A stretch of DNA of 49,258 nt from Streptomyces silvae. Its GTDB lineage: Bacteria; Actinomycetota; Actinomycetes; Streptomycetales; Streptomycetaceae. Below are positions 36,580 through 45,906 of this stretch, piece after piece. Location of the stretch: contig NZ_JAERUC010000187.1 in assembly GCF_016745505.1 (NCBI RefSeq), positions 1 to 49,258 on the forward strand, in the 5' to 3' direction. The notes beneath the pieces are model-generated. The model saw nothing but the letters and a program-made list of their open reading frames with translations, did not search any database and was not told the origin of the DNA. The first letter of the stretch is position 1; each line of letters begins with the position of its first letter. Position numbers and translations under genes: made by a program.

Positions 36580-39395
36580 GACCGTTCTTCTCTCGTAGGG
36601 GAGGGTGCGGCGGGGGCGGGGCCCGGCGGCTCCTCCGCCGCACGTGCCGCGCGCGAGCGCCGCTGGAATGCCCCGATGGCGGCACCGGCCCGCCGGGGGA
36701 CGGGGCGGAGCAACGGGTTCTCGTCCCAGCTCGGGGGCCTGGGCGTGGCCGTCCGGGCGGCCGGGTCCACCCGGAGCTCGTCCACCAGGCTGGCCTGGCG
36801 GACACGGCGGGGGAGCGGGGGCTCCCCGTCCGTGGGCAGCTCCGCCCCGGCGGCGGGAGGAGCCTGGGCCGGAAGGGCCGGGGGCTCAGGGAGGCCGGCG
36901 GGTGCACCGTAGGTGTGCGGGGCGGCGCTGCCCTCGCCCGCCGGACGGTGCTGCGGGTAGGACGGTTCGGCCGCCGGATACGGGTCGTCGGCGGGATCCG
37001 CGTACGCGTGACCGGGCACGGGGTACTGGCCGGCGGCCGTCATGTACGGCTGTTCCTGGCCCGGGTAGGGCTGGTCCGCGCCTGCGTACGGGCCGTCGTC
37101 GGCCTCGGCGTACGGCGTCCGCCCGGACTCGGGGTACGAGCCCTCGGCGTACGGCTCGTCGGCGTACGGCTGTCCGGGGTCCTGGTACGCGGGGTCGCCG
37201 GTGGTGTACGGCTGGTCCGCTCCGGCGTACGGGGCGTAGGGCTGCCCCTCGGCCGGGAAGGGCTGTCCCGGCACCGGGAACGGGTCCCCGGATCCGGCGT
37301 ACGGCTGCTCGGGGGCGTGCGTGTCCTCCCCGGCGGGCCGCGGCCTGGCGGTGCGGTCGGTCAGGGCCGTGACGCCGGCCATGGCCCGGCCCTGCACCCG
37401 GGTCGGCAGCGCGCCCGGAGCCCTGGGCGGGACCGCCGTCTCCGTCACCGGGGGCGCGGCGGCGGCCTGAGGCACACCGACGGGGCCGGAGCCCGGTTCG
37501 GGGACGGTCAGCTCGTCGGGGACCAGGACGACCACGCGGGTGCCACCGAAGGCGGAGGGGCGGAACTCCACCCGCAGCCCGTGCTGGTCGGCGAGGCGCG
37601 AGATCACGTAGAGGCCGAGGCGGATGTCCTCCGCGTGGGCCAGCACGTCCATCCGGGGCGGACGGCTCATCAGTTCGTTGGCCTCGCCGAGCTGGTCCTC
37701 GTCCATGCCCAGGCCGCGGTCCTCGACCTCGATGGCCAGGCCCCGGCTCACCTTCGCCGCGCGGACCTCGACGGGGCTCGGCGGCCGGGAGAAGGTCAGC
37801 GCGTTCTCGATCAGCTCCGCCAGGACATGGGAGACCGGGCCGACGGCCCGCTCGGCCAGCCACGGGGCACCGTCGAGATCCAGCACCACGCGGCGGTAGT
37901 CCTGCACCTCGCCCTGGGCGGAACGCATGACGTCCAGCAGCGGTACGGGCTTGCGCCAGCGCCGGTGCGGCGAGCCGCCCGCGAGGATCACGAGGTTCTC
38001 CTCGTACCGGCGCAGACGTGCCGTCAGATGGTCGAGGTCGAAGAGGCCGTCGAGCACCTCGGGGTCCTCGTGCCTGCGCTCCAGCTCGTCCAGCTTCTTG
38101 AGCTGCTGGCCGATCAGCTGCTGGGTACGGCGCGCGATGCGCTGGAGCAGCCGCTCGAAGCCGCGGTGCTGGTCCGCCTGCCGGACGGCGGCCTGGAGGG
38201 CGCTGGTGCGGGCCTGGTTGAGCGCGCCGCCCAGCCGGGTCAGCTCGTCGCCGCCCTCACCGGGCTCGTCGATCGCGCGGGCCTCGGCCTCGACATCGAT
38301 CTTCTCGCCCTGGGCCAGCCGTTCGACGACGTCCGGCAGGGCCTTCTCCAGCTCCTCGGCCCGCTCCTGGAGCCCGGAGATGCGCCGGCGGAGGTTACGG
38401 GTGAGACGCCAGGTGGTCCAGACGACCGCGACGACCGCGAGCAGACCGATCACCGAGGTGAGGACCATCTTGAGGAGCAGGGACATGACCGTGTCCTTGC
38501 CGGTCACCATCACCGCGTCGGTGCGCTTCTCCAGCAGCTCGACCAGCTGCGGGGTCACCCCGTCCATGGCCTTGCGCCAGGTCTTCTCGTCGGCCTCCAG
38601 CTCGACGAGACCGGACCGGTCGGCAGGCGCGGGACGCAGGATCTGCGCCTCCACCTCCGTCTTGGCCTTCCAGGCGGAGCTCTCCGTCAGCGCCTGCCAC
38701 CTGGTCCGTTCGTCGTCCGGGAGGTACGGGAGCACCTTGGTGTCGGCCTGGAACGACTGGCCGGAGACGGCGCCCCTGAGCTCCTGGAGGTCCTCGGCCG
38801 TGAGCTTGCCCGAGGGCCAGGCGCGGGCCAGGATCGCGTCCGAGCGGGAGATCATCTCCTTGGCCCAGAAGAGGTCCACGAGGGGCTGGCCCAGGGTGGT
38901 CACCTCGCCGTTGTCCACATGGCTGAGGGCCGAGAACAGCTCCAGGTCCACGGCGATCAGGTCGGTGTAGTAGCCGTAGACGACCGCCTGCCGGCCGCTG
39001 TCGCCCTCGTCGACCAGGGTGCGCTGGGCGGGCAGCTGGTTGATGGCCGCCCGGGCCCTGCCGACGGCGTCCAGGACCTCGTCGGGCGCGTCGTCCGCGC
39101 TCACGTCCGAGAGGGTCTCGAAGGTCGTGACCGCCTCGTCGGTGCGCGTGCGCTGCTGCTTCAGCGCCGTACGGGAGGCGTCGGGGCGGGCCAGCGCCTC
39201 CGCGCTGAGCCGGCGCTCCTCCTGCAGGTTGTAGTACACGATGTTGGACGGTTGGCCTGCCTTCTCGGCCAAGAGTCCCTGGGCTGCCTGGCGTTGGAAG
39301 TCCAGGAATGTCTGACCACTGGTCACGGCCCACAGGGCTGCCAGTGCGACTCCGGGGACGATCGCCAGGACGAGAAGGGCCGTCCGCAACGACAT
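36576..39395 (-). CDS. Conservon sensor histidine kinase (CvnA type) with NIT-like sensor domain
   Basis: A 939-residue membrane protein. The first membrane helix (RTALLVLAIVPGVALAALWAV) is followed by a large extracytoplasmic helical domain (about 30-300) of the nitrate/nitrite-sensor (NIT) type, a second helix at about 304-331 (LLLKMVLTSVIGLLAVVAVVW), a HAMP-like stretch, a coiled coil, and a HATPase fold with N-box ELIENALTFSR (about 527) and RGLGMDEDQL. The last 300 residues are a Pro/Tyr/Gly/Ala-rich tail with more than ten PYA/QPY-type motifs (about 36958-37310). Start: the ATG at 39395 lacks a Shine-Dalgarno; an in-frame CTG at 39434 has AAGGAG 6 bases upstream and would add 13 residues before the helix. 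Confidence 0.9.
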   Translation of the reverse strand: MSLRTALLVLAIVPGVALAALWAVTSGQTFLDFQRQAAQGLLAEKAGQPSNIVYYNLQEERRLSAEALARPDASRTALKQQRTRTDEAVTTFETLSDVSADDAPDEVLDAVGRARAAINQLPAQRTLVDEGDSGRQAVVYGYYTDLIAVDLELFSALSHVDNGEVTTLGQPLVDLFWAKEMISRSDAILARAWPSGKLTAEDLQELRGAVSGQSFQADTKVLPYLPDDERTRWQALTESSAWKAKTEVEAQILRPAPADRSGLVELEADEKTWRKAMDGVTPQLVELLEKRTDAVMVTGKDTVMSLLLKMVLTSVIGLLAVVAVVWTTWRLTRNLRRRISGLQERAEELEKALPDVVERLAQGEKIDVEAEARAIDEPGEGGDELTRLGGALNQARTSALQAAVRQADQHRGFERLLQRIARRTQQLIGQQLKKLDELERRHEDPEVLDGLFDLDHLTARLRRYEENLVILAGGSPHRRWRKPVPLLDVMRSAQGEVQDYRRVVLDLDGAPWLAERAVGPVSHVLAELIENALTFSRPPSPVEVRAAKVSRGLAIEVEDRGLGMDEDQLGEANELMSRPPRMDVLAHAEDIRLGLYVISRLADQHGLRVEFRPSAFGGTRVVVLVPDELTVPEPGSGPVGVPQAAAAPPVTETAVPPRAPGALPTRVQGRAMAGVTALTDRTARPRPAGEDTHAPEQPYAGSGDPFPVPGQPFPAEGQPYAPYAGADQPYTTGDPAYQDPGQPYADEPYAEGSYPESGRTPYAEADDGPYAGADQPYPGQEQPYMTAAGQYPVPGHAYADPADDPYPAAEPSYPQHRPAGEGSAAPHTYGAPAGLPEPPALPAQAPPAAGAELPTDGEPPLPRRVRQASLVDELRVDPAARTATPRPPSWDENPLLRPVPRRAGAAIGAFQRRSRAARAAEEPPGPAPAAPSPTREERS
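36958..37310 (-). repeat. Degenerate Tyr-Pro-rich coding repeats
   Basis: The kinase tail reads as many short variants of Q/D-P-Y-A/T/P (EQPYAGSGDP, QPYAPYAGADQPY, QPYADEPYAEG, DQPYPGQEQPY). At DNA level GTACGG recurs about every 15-40 bases. The repeats are degenerate, not exact tandem copies. Confidence 0.75.
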
Positions 39396-39690
39396 GGGTG
39401 CCGAGTCGGTCCGCCGTGACGCGCGCGTGCGCAGGGGATGCTCCTTGACGATGATGCCAGCCGGTGACTGGTCAAATACGTTGAGAACTTGGACACATGG
39501 ATATTAGCCACAGTGCAAAAGAGAAGAAAAAGTGGCCTCACATGTGCAACACGGCATGCGCACGCTCTGTTCACGTCTCTCCGTCGAAGTGTCGGAGATG
39601 CCTGCCGTGCCCAGGTAGCGGCGCATGCGCTCCGGAGTGAGGCTGAAGGTGCGGCACAGACGTTCGGCGGCACCCCGGGAGGTGAGGGCC

Positions 39691-39996
39691 ATGACCGTTG
39701 GACCCTCTCCGCACACCGTGAACCGGTCACCCGACGGCGACGGCCTCACGGTCCGTGACGGACCGCCCGGCCATCTGCGCCTCGCCGGCCGGGTCCACGG
39801 GATGCCCGACGAAGTCCCCGACGTGCCGCTGCATCTGCCCCTGGATGCCGACCGGGTGCTCCGGCCGGACACGCGATCCGGGCCGGGTGCGGCGGAAGAA
39901 GCCCACGTCATGCCGTGTGACGGTGGGCGAACAGGGCAGACGCCGTCCTGTGAGCACAGCGGGACGAGGACCGACCACCACCGACGCCGACCGTAA
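39691..39996 (+). CDS. Possible small hypothetical protein between conservon 2 and the Mrp operon
   Basis: A 101-codon frame with a strong Shine-Dalgarno (GGGAGGTGA, 6 bases before the ATG at 39691). The first 60 codons have the GC3 bias of real genes (LTVRDGPPGHLRLAGRVHGMPDEVPDVPLHLPLDADRVLRP), the last 40 do not, so it may be decayed or frame-shifted. A competing minus-strand frame at 39504-39692 also looks coding for 35 codons. No family recognised. The rest of the 39435-40089 gap holds an AT-rich segment (39470-39550) that probably contains the conservon promoter (minus-strand TAATAT at about 39499-39504) and, near 40050, the AT-rich promoter region of the Mrp operon. Confidence 0.3.
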   Translation: MTVGPSPHTVNRSPDGDGLTVRDGPPGHLRLAGRVHGMPDEVPDVPLHLPLDADRVLRPDTRSGPGAAEEAHVMPCDGGRTGQTPSCEHSGTRTDHHRRRP

Positions 39997-40089
39997 GCAG
40001 CGGGCCGGACGCCGCGCGGCGCGCCGGACGGGTGAACGGGGCCAGGGGATATATCTGTATTCGGTGCCCTTTGTTCCGGACCACCCGTC

Positions 40090-42993
40090 GTGATCGCACT
40101 CATCCTCTGCCACTTCGCGCTGGCGGCATGCGCGCCGCCGCTCGTGCGACGGCTCGGCAGGTACGCCTTCGTCGTGCTCGCACTGCCCCCCGCCGCCACC
40201 ACGGTGTGGGCGGCCACCGAATGGGGCGGCACCGAAGCGGGCCGGGCGGTCACCTGGTCGTGGGAGTGGATCGGTACGTACGACGTGTCGCTCGCCCTGC
40301 GCCTGGACGCGCTCGCCGAGCTGATGGTGCTGCTCGCGGCCGGGGTGGGCGCCCTCGTCCTGCTGTACTGCGCGTCCTACTTCACCGACCGCTCCCCCCA
40401 ACTGGCGCCCTTCGCAGGGAACCTGCTGGCCTTCGCCGGCGCGATGCTCGGCCTCGTCCTCGCGGACGACCTCATCACCCTGTACGTGTTCTGGGAACTG
40501 ACCACCGTCTTCTCGTACCTGCTGATCGGCCACACCAGCGAACGCAAGCAGAACCGCCGCTCCGCCCTCCAGGCACTGACGGTCACCACACTGGGCGGCC
40601 TGGCCATGCTGGTCGGCTTCCTGATCCTCGGCGAGGCGGCGGGCACCTACCGGATCTCCGAGATCGTCGCCGACCCGCCCGAGGCGACCCTCGCCGTGTC
40701 CGTGGCCGTCGTCCTCGTGCTGTGCGGGGCCCTGTCCAAGTCGGCGATCTGGCCGTTCAGCCTCTGGCTGCCGAACGCGATGGCCGCGCCCACCCCCGTC
40801 AGCGCCTACCTGCACGCCGCGGCCATGGTCAAGGCCGGTGTCTACCTGGTGGCCCGGCTCGCCCCCGCCTTCGCCGACGTCCCCGTCTGGCGGCCCGTCG
40901 TCCTGGTGCTCGGCGGGGCGACGATGCTCCTGGGCGGCTGGCGTGCCCTGCGCCTGCACGACCTCAAGCTCGTCCTCGCCTACGGGACCGTCAGCCAGCT
41001 CGGCTTCCTCACCGTGCTCGCCGGGGCGGGCAACCGCAACGCCGCGCTCGCCGCCGCCGCGCTGATCCTCGGTCACGCCCTGTTCAAGGCGGCGCTGTTC
41101 CTCGTCATCGGCATCGTGGACCACGCCACCGGCACCCGCGACCTGCGCAAGCTCTCCGGCCTCGCCCGCACCATGCCGTACGTCTGCGGGGCCGCGGTGC
41201 TCGCCGCCGCCTCCATGGCCGCCCTGCCGCCCCTCCTCGGATTCGCCGCCAAGGAGGCCGCCTTCGACGCGTTGCAGCACGGGGACACCGTCGACCGCTG
41301 GCTGCTGGCCGTCGCCGTGGCCGGCTCGGTGCTGACCGTCGCGTACACCCTGCGCTTCGTCTGGGGGGCCTTCGCCCGTAAGCCCGGTGTCGCCGACACC
41401 CCCGCCCACCACGTCGGCGCCGCGCTCCTGGCCCCGCCCGCCGTCCTCGCCGTCGCCGGGCTGGTGCTCGGCCCCGGCGTCGGATGGACGGACCGGCTGT
41501 TCGCCGCGTACGCCGACACCTTCCCCGCTCCCGCGCACCCGTACCACCTCGCGCTCTGGCACGGCTTCGGGACGGCCCTGCTGCTCTCCGCCGTCAGCTG
41601 GGCGGGCGGCGCCGTGCTCTTCGCGGGACGTACGACGGTCACCCGGATCTCCCGGCGCGTCGCCTGGCCGACCGCCGACAGCGTCTTCGGGCACATCCTC
41701 CTCGGCCTGGAACGGGTCGCCCTCCAGGTCACCGGCTTCGTCCAGCGCGGCTCCCTCTCCGGCTACCTGGCGATCACCCTGATGGTGATGCTCTCCGGCC
41801 AGCTCGCGGTCCTGGTCACGGACCAGCCCTGGGAGGGGGCGGTCGCCCCCCGGGTGTGGGACGCCCCGCTCCAGGGCGCGGTGGCCGTGCTGACCTGTGC
41901 GGCCGCCCTCTCCTGCCTGACCGTCAGCCGCCGCATGAAGGCCGTCGTGCTGGCCGGACTGACCGGTTACGGCGCCGCGCTCCTCTTCGTCGTCCAGGGC
42001 GCGCCCGACCTGGCGCTCACCCAGTTCTGCGTCGAGACCGTCTCGATGATCGTGTTCGTCCTGGTCCTGCGCCGGCTGCCGGTGCGCTTCGAGGAGTCGA
42101 TCGGCACCTGGCGGCGGGCGCTGCGGATCCCGGTGGCCCTGGGCGCGGCGGCGACCGTCGGCACGGCCGTCTGGGTGGCGGGCGCCGCACGGGTCGCCGA
42201 GCCCGCGGGCGCGGCCATGGTGAGGGAGGTCGAACACCACGGACTCAAGGACGTGGTCGCCACCATCCTGGTCGACCTGCGGGCCTGGGACACGATGGGG
42301 GAGTCCGCCGTCCTCGCCGCTGCGGCGATCGGCGTGACCAGCCTCATCTATCTGCACCGCCGCGGCGAGGCGACGATGAGCAGGGAGGAACTCCAGGGGG
42401 AGACCGCCTGGGCGCTCTCCGGACGGCGGCTGACCGGTCTGCCGCAGGGCGACGACACCGCGCCCGAACGCAGCTGGCTGGCGGCCGGCTCCACCCTCGC
42501 GCCCGAACACCGGTCCATCGTCTTCGAGGTGGTGGCCCGGCTGCTCTTCCACCCCATCCTGGTGCTCTCCCTGTACCTGCTGTTCTGCGCCGAGAACATG
42601 CCGGGCGGCGGCTTCGTCGCGGGACTCGTCGCGGGGCTCGGGCTCATCACCCGCTATCTGGCGGGCGGCAGATTCGAACTCGCGGAGGCCGCGCCGCTCC
42701 AGCCCGGACTCTTCACCGGACTCGGACTCTTCGTGTCCACCGGGGTCGCCCTGGGCGGCCTCGCCGAGGGAACCGTGCTGCACGCCTGGACCTACCACGG
42801 CCATCTGCCCCTGTTCGGCGACTTCCACCTGAGCACCTCGGTCCTCTTCGACTTCGGTGTCTATCTGCTGGTGCTCGGCGTGGTCCTCGACATCGTGCGG
42901 GCGCTGGGCGCCAAGGTCGACCGGCAGATCGAACGGGCGGCGGGCGCACTGACCCCCGCGGCGGACACCGGGAAGGGGGAGCCCCAGCAATGA
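40090..42993 (+). CDS. mrpA: Mrp Na+/H+ antiporter subunit A fused to subunit B
   Basis: A 967-residue membrane protein, the largest Mrp subunit. It carries the complex-I-like proton-channel domain with E136 (VFWELTTVFSYLLIG) and K217 (LSKSAIWPFSLWLP), then the MrpA-specific C-terminal helices, and from about residue 805 a full MrpB-like domain (RLLFHPILVLSLYLLFCAENMPGGGFVAGLVAGLG). No separate mrpB gene exists in the operon, in line with an A-B fusion. The complex exchanges cytoplasmic Na+ for outside protons and serves pH and salt tolerance. GTG start at 40090 with no good Shine-Dalgarno. Overlaps mrpC by ATGA. Confidence 0.95.
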   Translation: MIALILCHFALAACAPPLVRRLGRYAFVVLALPPAATTVWAATEWGGTEAGRAVTWSWEWIGTYDVSLALRLDALAELMVLLAAGVGALVLLYCASYFTDRSPQLAPFAGNLLAFAGAMLGLVLADDLITLYVFWELTTVFSYLLIGHTSERKQNRRSALQALTVTTLGGLAMLVGFLILGEAAGTYRISEIVADPPEATLAVSVAVVLVLCGALSKSAIWPFSLWLPNAMAAPTPVSAYLHAAAMVKAGVYLVARLAPAFADVPVWRPVVLVLGGATMLLGGWRALRLHDLKLVLAYGTVSQLGFLTVLAGAGNRNAALAAAALILGHALFKAALFLVIGIVDHATGTRDLRKLSGLARTMPYVCGAAVLAAASMAALPPLLGFAAKEAAFDALQHGDTVDRWLLAVAVAGSVLTVAYTLRFVWGAFARKPGVADTPAHHVGAALLAPPAVLAVAGLVLGPGVGWTDRLFAAYADTFPAPAHPYHLALWHGFGTALLLSAVSWAGGAVLFAGRTTVTRISRRVAWPTADSVFGHILLGLERVALQVTGFVQRGSLSGYLAITLMVMLSGQLAVLVTDQPWEGAVAPRVWDAPLQGAVAVLTCAAALSCLTVSRRMKAVVLAGLTGYGAALLFVVQGAPDLALTQFCVETVSMIVFVLVLRRLPVRFEESIGTWRRALRIPVALGAAATVGTAVWVAGAARVAEPAGAAMVREVEHHGLKDVVATILVDLRAWDTMGESAVLAAAAIGVTSLIYLHRRGEATMSREELQGETAWALSGRRLTGLPQGDDTAPERSWLAAGSTLAPEHRSIVFEVVARLLFHPILVLSLYLLFCAENMPGGGFVAGLVAGLGLITRYLAGGRFELAEAAPLQPGLFTGLGLFVSTGVALGGLAEGTVLHAWTYHGHLPLFGDFHLSTSVLFDFGVYLLVLGVVLDIVRALGAKVDRQIERAAGALTPAADTGKGEPQQ

Positions 42994-43583
42994 TCATGAG
43001 CGCCTCACTCCTCGCCACAGCGGTCGTCCTCTGCGCGGTCGGCGGCATCCTCATGCTCACCCGGCCCCTCACCCGGATCCTGCTCGGCGCGGTGATCGCC
43101 AGCAACGGCATCAACCTGCTGGTCCTCTCGTCGACCGGCTCGGCGGGCGCCGCACCCCTGCTCTACGGTGTGCCGCTGCGCCGGGTCACCGACCCGCTGC
43201 CCCAGGCCATCGCCCTCACCGCGATCGTCATCACCCTTGCGACCACGGCCTTCCTCCTCGCCATGGCCTACCGCAGCTACCAGCTGACCGGCACGGACGA
43301 GGTCCACGACGACCTGGAGGACCGGCGCATCTTCCTGCGCGCCGAGGTGCTGGGGGAGCGGGCCGAGCTCCGGGAGGAGTACCGGGCGGGGCCCAGACCC
43401 ACACGGGAGGAACGCGCCCACTACCGCCAGGAACACCGCCGGCTGCGCGCCCGCCTCCGCGCCGACCGCGCCCTCCAGGCGCGCGGCAGGGACGCCGGCG
43501 GAGACCTGTGGAACGACGTGCTGGGAGCCGACCCGGAGGACTACGTGAACGACAAGGACGACGACCGAGGAGCCACCGGATGA
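42990..43583 (+). CDS. mrpC: Mrp antiporter subunit C with long charged C-terminal tail
   Basis: A 197-residue NuoK-like subunit. Three membrane helices in residues 1-100 (ASLLATAVVLCAVGGILML, ILLGAVIASNGINLLVL, ALTAIVITLATTAFLLAMAYRS). The family is usually about 110-120 residues; here 90 extra residues form a charged, Arg/Glu-rich cytosolic tail that looks coiled (REEYRAGPRPTREERAHYRQEHRRLRARLRADRALQ). Starts inside the mrpA stop (ATGA) and overlaps mrpD. Confidence 0.95.
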   Translation: MIMSASLLATAVVLCAVGGILMLTRPLTRILLGAVIASNGINLLVLSSTGSAGAAPLLYGVPLRRVTDPLPQAIALTAIVITLATTAFLLAMAYRSYQLTGTDEVHDDLEDRRIFLRAEVLGERAELREEYRAGPRPTREERAHYRQEHRRLRARLRADRALQARGRDAGGDLWNDVLGADPEDYVNDKDDDRGATG

Positions 43584-45229
43584 ACCAACTCGTCCCGCTG
43601 CCGGTCCTGCTGCCCCTCTGCGCCACCGGCGTGAGCCTCGCCTTCGGTACGAGGCTCGCGCGCTTCCAGCGCTTCATCAGCGTCGCCGTCCTCACCGCCG
43701 TCCTCGGGCTCTCCGTGGTGCTGATGGTCGCCGCCGACCGCCAGGGCCCCCTCTCGGTCCACCTCGGCGACTTCGCCCCGCCGCTCGGCATCACCCTGGT
43801 CGCCGACCGGCTGGCCGGGCTGATGCTGACCGTCTCCTCGGCGGTCACCCTCGCCGTCCTGGTCTACTCGCTCGGCCAGGGCATGGCGGACCGGGACAAG
43901 GAGACGCCGGTCGCCGTCTTCCACCCCGCCTATCTCATCCTGGTAGCCGGGGTCTCCCTCACGTTCATCGCGGGCGACCTCGTCAACCTCTACGTCGGCT
44001 TCGAGATCATGCTGGTCGCCAGCTTCGTCCTGCTCACGCTCGGCGGCACCGGCCCCCGGATCCGGGCCGGCTCCACGTACGTGATCATCTCGCTGTTCTC
44101 CTCGATGCTGTTCCTCACGGCCATCGCCATGACGTACGCCGCCACCGGCACCGCCAACCTGGCCCAGCTCGCCGTCCGGCTGCCCGAACTCCCCCTCGGT
44201 GTGCAGACCCTCGTCCAGGCCATGCTGCTCACCGTCTTCGCCATCAAGGCCGCCGTCTTCCCCCTCGCCGCCTGGCTGCCCGACTCCTACCCGACGGCGC
44301 CCGCGCCCGTCACCGCCGTCTTCGCGGGCCTGCTGACGAAGGTCGGCATCTACTGCATGCTGCGGACCGAGACCCTGCTCTTCCCCGGCAACCGGCTCGG
44401 CGACCTGCTGATGGCCCTCGCCCTGGCCTCGATGATCGTGGGCATCCTCGGGGCGGTCGCCCAGACCGACCTCAAGCGGCTGTTCTCCTTCACCCTGATC
44501 AGCCACATCGGTTACATGGTCTTCGGGATCGGCCTCGCCACCCGCGAGGCGTACGGGGGCGCGATCTTCTACGTCGCCCACCACATCACCGTCCAGACCT
44601 CGCTCTTCCTCGTGGCGGGACTCATCGAACGCCGGGGCGGCACCAACGAACTCACCCGCCTCGGCGGAATGGCCCGCTCCGCTCCGCTCCTGGCGGCCCT
44701 CTTCTTCGTCCCGGCGATGAACTTCGCCGGGATCCCGCCGTTCTCCGGATTCATCGGGAAGCTCGGACTGATGCGCGCCGGGGTGTCGGACGGCAGTGTC
44801 TGGGCCTGGATCCTCGTCGCGGGCGCCACCGTGACGAGCCTGCTCACCCTGTACGTGATGGCCAAGATCTGGAACCTGGCCTTCTGGCGCACCGAGCCTC
44901 CGGGCCAGGCCGCCTACGGCACCGTCCTGGAGGCCGCCGACGACAGCGACGACGACGATCCCGACACCGGGCCGGACCGCATCCCCGGCACCGGCGACGA
45001 GGGGATCGGTCCCGTGCCGGCCGGCCAGACCCTGGCTGCCACCCTCCAGGGACGGGCCGTCACCACCACGATCCGCCCGCCGAGGGCCATGACGGCGGCC
45101 ACCGCCGGGGCCGTCCTGCTCGGCCTCGCCTTCACCGTCCTGGCCGGTCCGCTGGCCGCCTTCACCGACCGCTCGGCGGCCGAACTCATCGCGCGCAGTC
45201 CCTATGTGGAGGAGGTGCTCGGCCGGTGA
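43580..45229 (+). CDS. mrpD: Mrp antiporter subunit D
   Basis: A 549-residue NuoN/L-like subunit with about 14 helices. Key residues: E142 in NLYVGFEIMLVASFVLLTLGG and the Lys of FAIKAAVFPLAAWLPDSYPTAPAPVTAVFAGLLTKVG. A cytosolic Asp-rich insertion (DDSDDDDPDTGPDRIPGTGDEG) lies between the last helices at about residues 450-480. Translationally coupled on both sides by 4-base overlaps. Confidence 0.95.
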   Translation: MNQLVPLPVLLPLCATGVSLAFGTRLARFQRFISVAVLTAVLGLSVVLMVAADRQGPLSVHLGDFAPPLGITLVADRLAGLMLTVSSAVTLAVLVYSLGQGMADRDKETPVAVFHPAYLILVAGVSLTFIAGDLVNLYVGFEIMLVASFVLLTLGGTGPRIRAGSTYVIISLFSSMLFLTAIAMTYAATGTANLAQLAVRLPELPLGVQTLVQAMLLTVFAIKAAVFPLAAWLPDSYPTAPAPVTAVFAGLLTKVGIYCMLRTETLLFPGNRLGDLLMALALASMIVGILGAVAQTDLKRLFSFTLISHIGYMVFGIGLATREAYGGAIFYVAHHITVQTSLFLVAGLIERRGGTNELTRLGGMARSAPLLAALFFVPAMNFAGIPPFSGFIGKLGLMRAGVSDGSVWAWILVAGATVTSLLTLYVMAKIWNLAFWRTEPPGQAAYGTVLEAADDSDDDDPDTGPDRIPGTGDEGIGPVPAGQTLAATLQGRAVTTTIRPPRAMTAATAGAVLLGLAFTVLAGPLAAFTDRSAAELIARSPYVEEVLGR

Positions 45230-45906
45230 GGCGCCTGATCACCCTGTCGTACCACAACCCCGATCTGCCCCCGTTCAGCATCGAGTTCGCCGGCCGCCGG
45301 CGCCGGGTGCTCGACCTTCCGCTGATCGCCTGGCTCACCCTGATCTGGGTCCTGCTCTGGTCCACCCTGACCTGGGCCAACGTCGTCACCGGCGCGGTCG
45401 TCGCGGTGGCCGTCTGTCTGGCGTTCCCGCTGCCCCAGGTCGACCTGGGGCTCCGTCTGCACCCCTGGGGCATCATCCGGCTCGCCGCCTATCTGCTCTA
45501 CGACATGTACACCTCGGGGGTGAAGGTGACCCGGCAGATCTTCGCCGGCCGCCCGCACCGGCCCGCCGTCATCGGCGTACCGCTGCGGTGCCGCAGCGAC
45601 CTGATGCTCGCCGCGACCGCCGTCTCCGTGTCGAACACGCCGGGCGGCTCCGTCGTCGAGGTGCGCAGGGCCACAGCCACGCTCTTCCTGCATGTGCTGG
45701 ACGCGGACGACCCGGCCGGGCTGGAGACAGCCCGGCGCTCCGTCTGGAAGCTGGAGGAGCTGACGGTCCGGGCCTTCGGCACCTCCGACGAGATCGAGCG
45801 GGTGTCCGAGCCCCCGCCGCCGGTCTCCGGATCGGACAGCGGCTCCGGCTCGGACCCCGGCTCCGGCTCGGACAGCGGCTCGGACACCGGGGAGGAGACC
45901 TCATGA
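45226..45906 (+). CDS. mrpE: Mrp antiporter subunit E
   Basis: A 226-residue subunit with two or three N-terminal helices (LPLIAWLTLIWVLLWSTLTWANVVTGAVVAVAVCLAF) and the MrpE fold (AAYLLYDMYTSGVKVTRQIFAGR, MLAATAVSVSNTPGGSVVEV). The last 30 residues are a Gly/Ser/Asp repeat (GSDSGSGSDPGSGSDSGSD) encoded by imperfect 18-base repeats at about 45830-45890. GTG start overlaps mrpD. Confidence 0.93.
   Translation: MRRLITLSYHNPDLPPFSIEFAGRRRRVLDLPLIAWLTLIWVLLWSTLTWANVVTGAVVAVAVCLAFPLPQVDLGLRLHPWGIIRLAAYLLYDMYTSGVKVTRQIFAGRPHRPAVIGVPLRCRSDLMLAATAVSVSNTPGGSVVEVRRATATLFLHVLDADDPAGLETARRSVWKLEELTVRAFGTSDEIERVSEPPPPVSGSDSGSGSDPGSGSDSGSDTGEETS

Noticed and set aside
39727..42990. 1087-residue minus-strand frame antisense to mrpA
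   Set aside because: Gly/Asp/Gln/His-rich antisense artefact of a high-GC membrane-protein gene; mrpA is secure.
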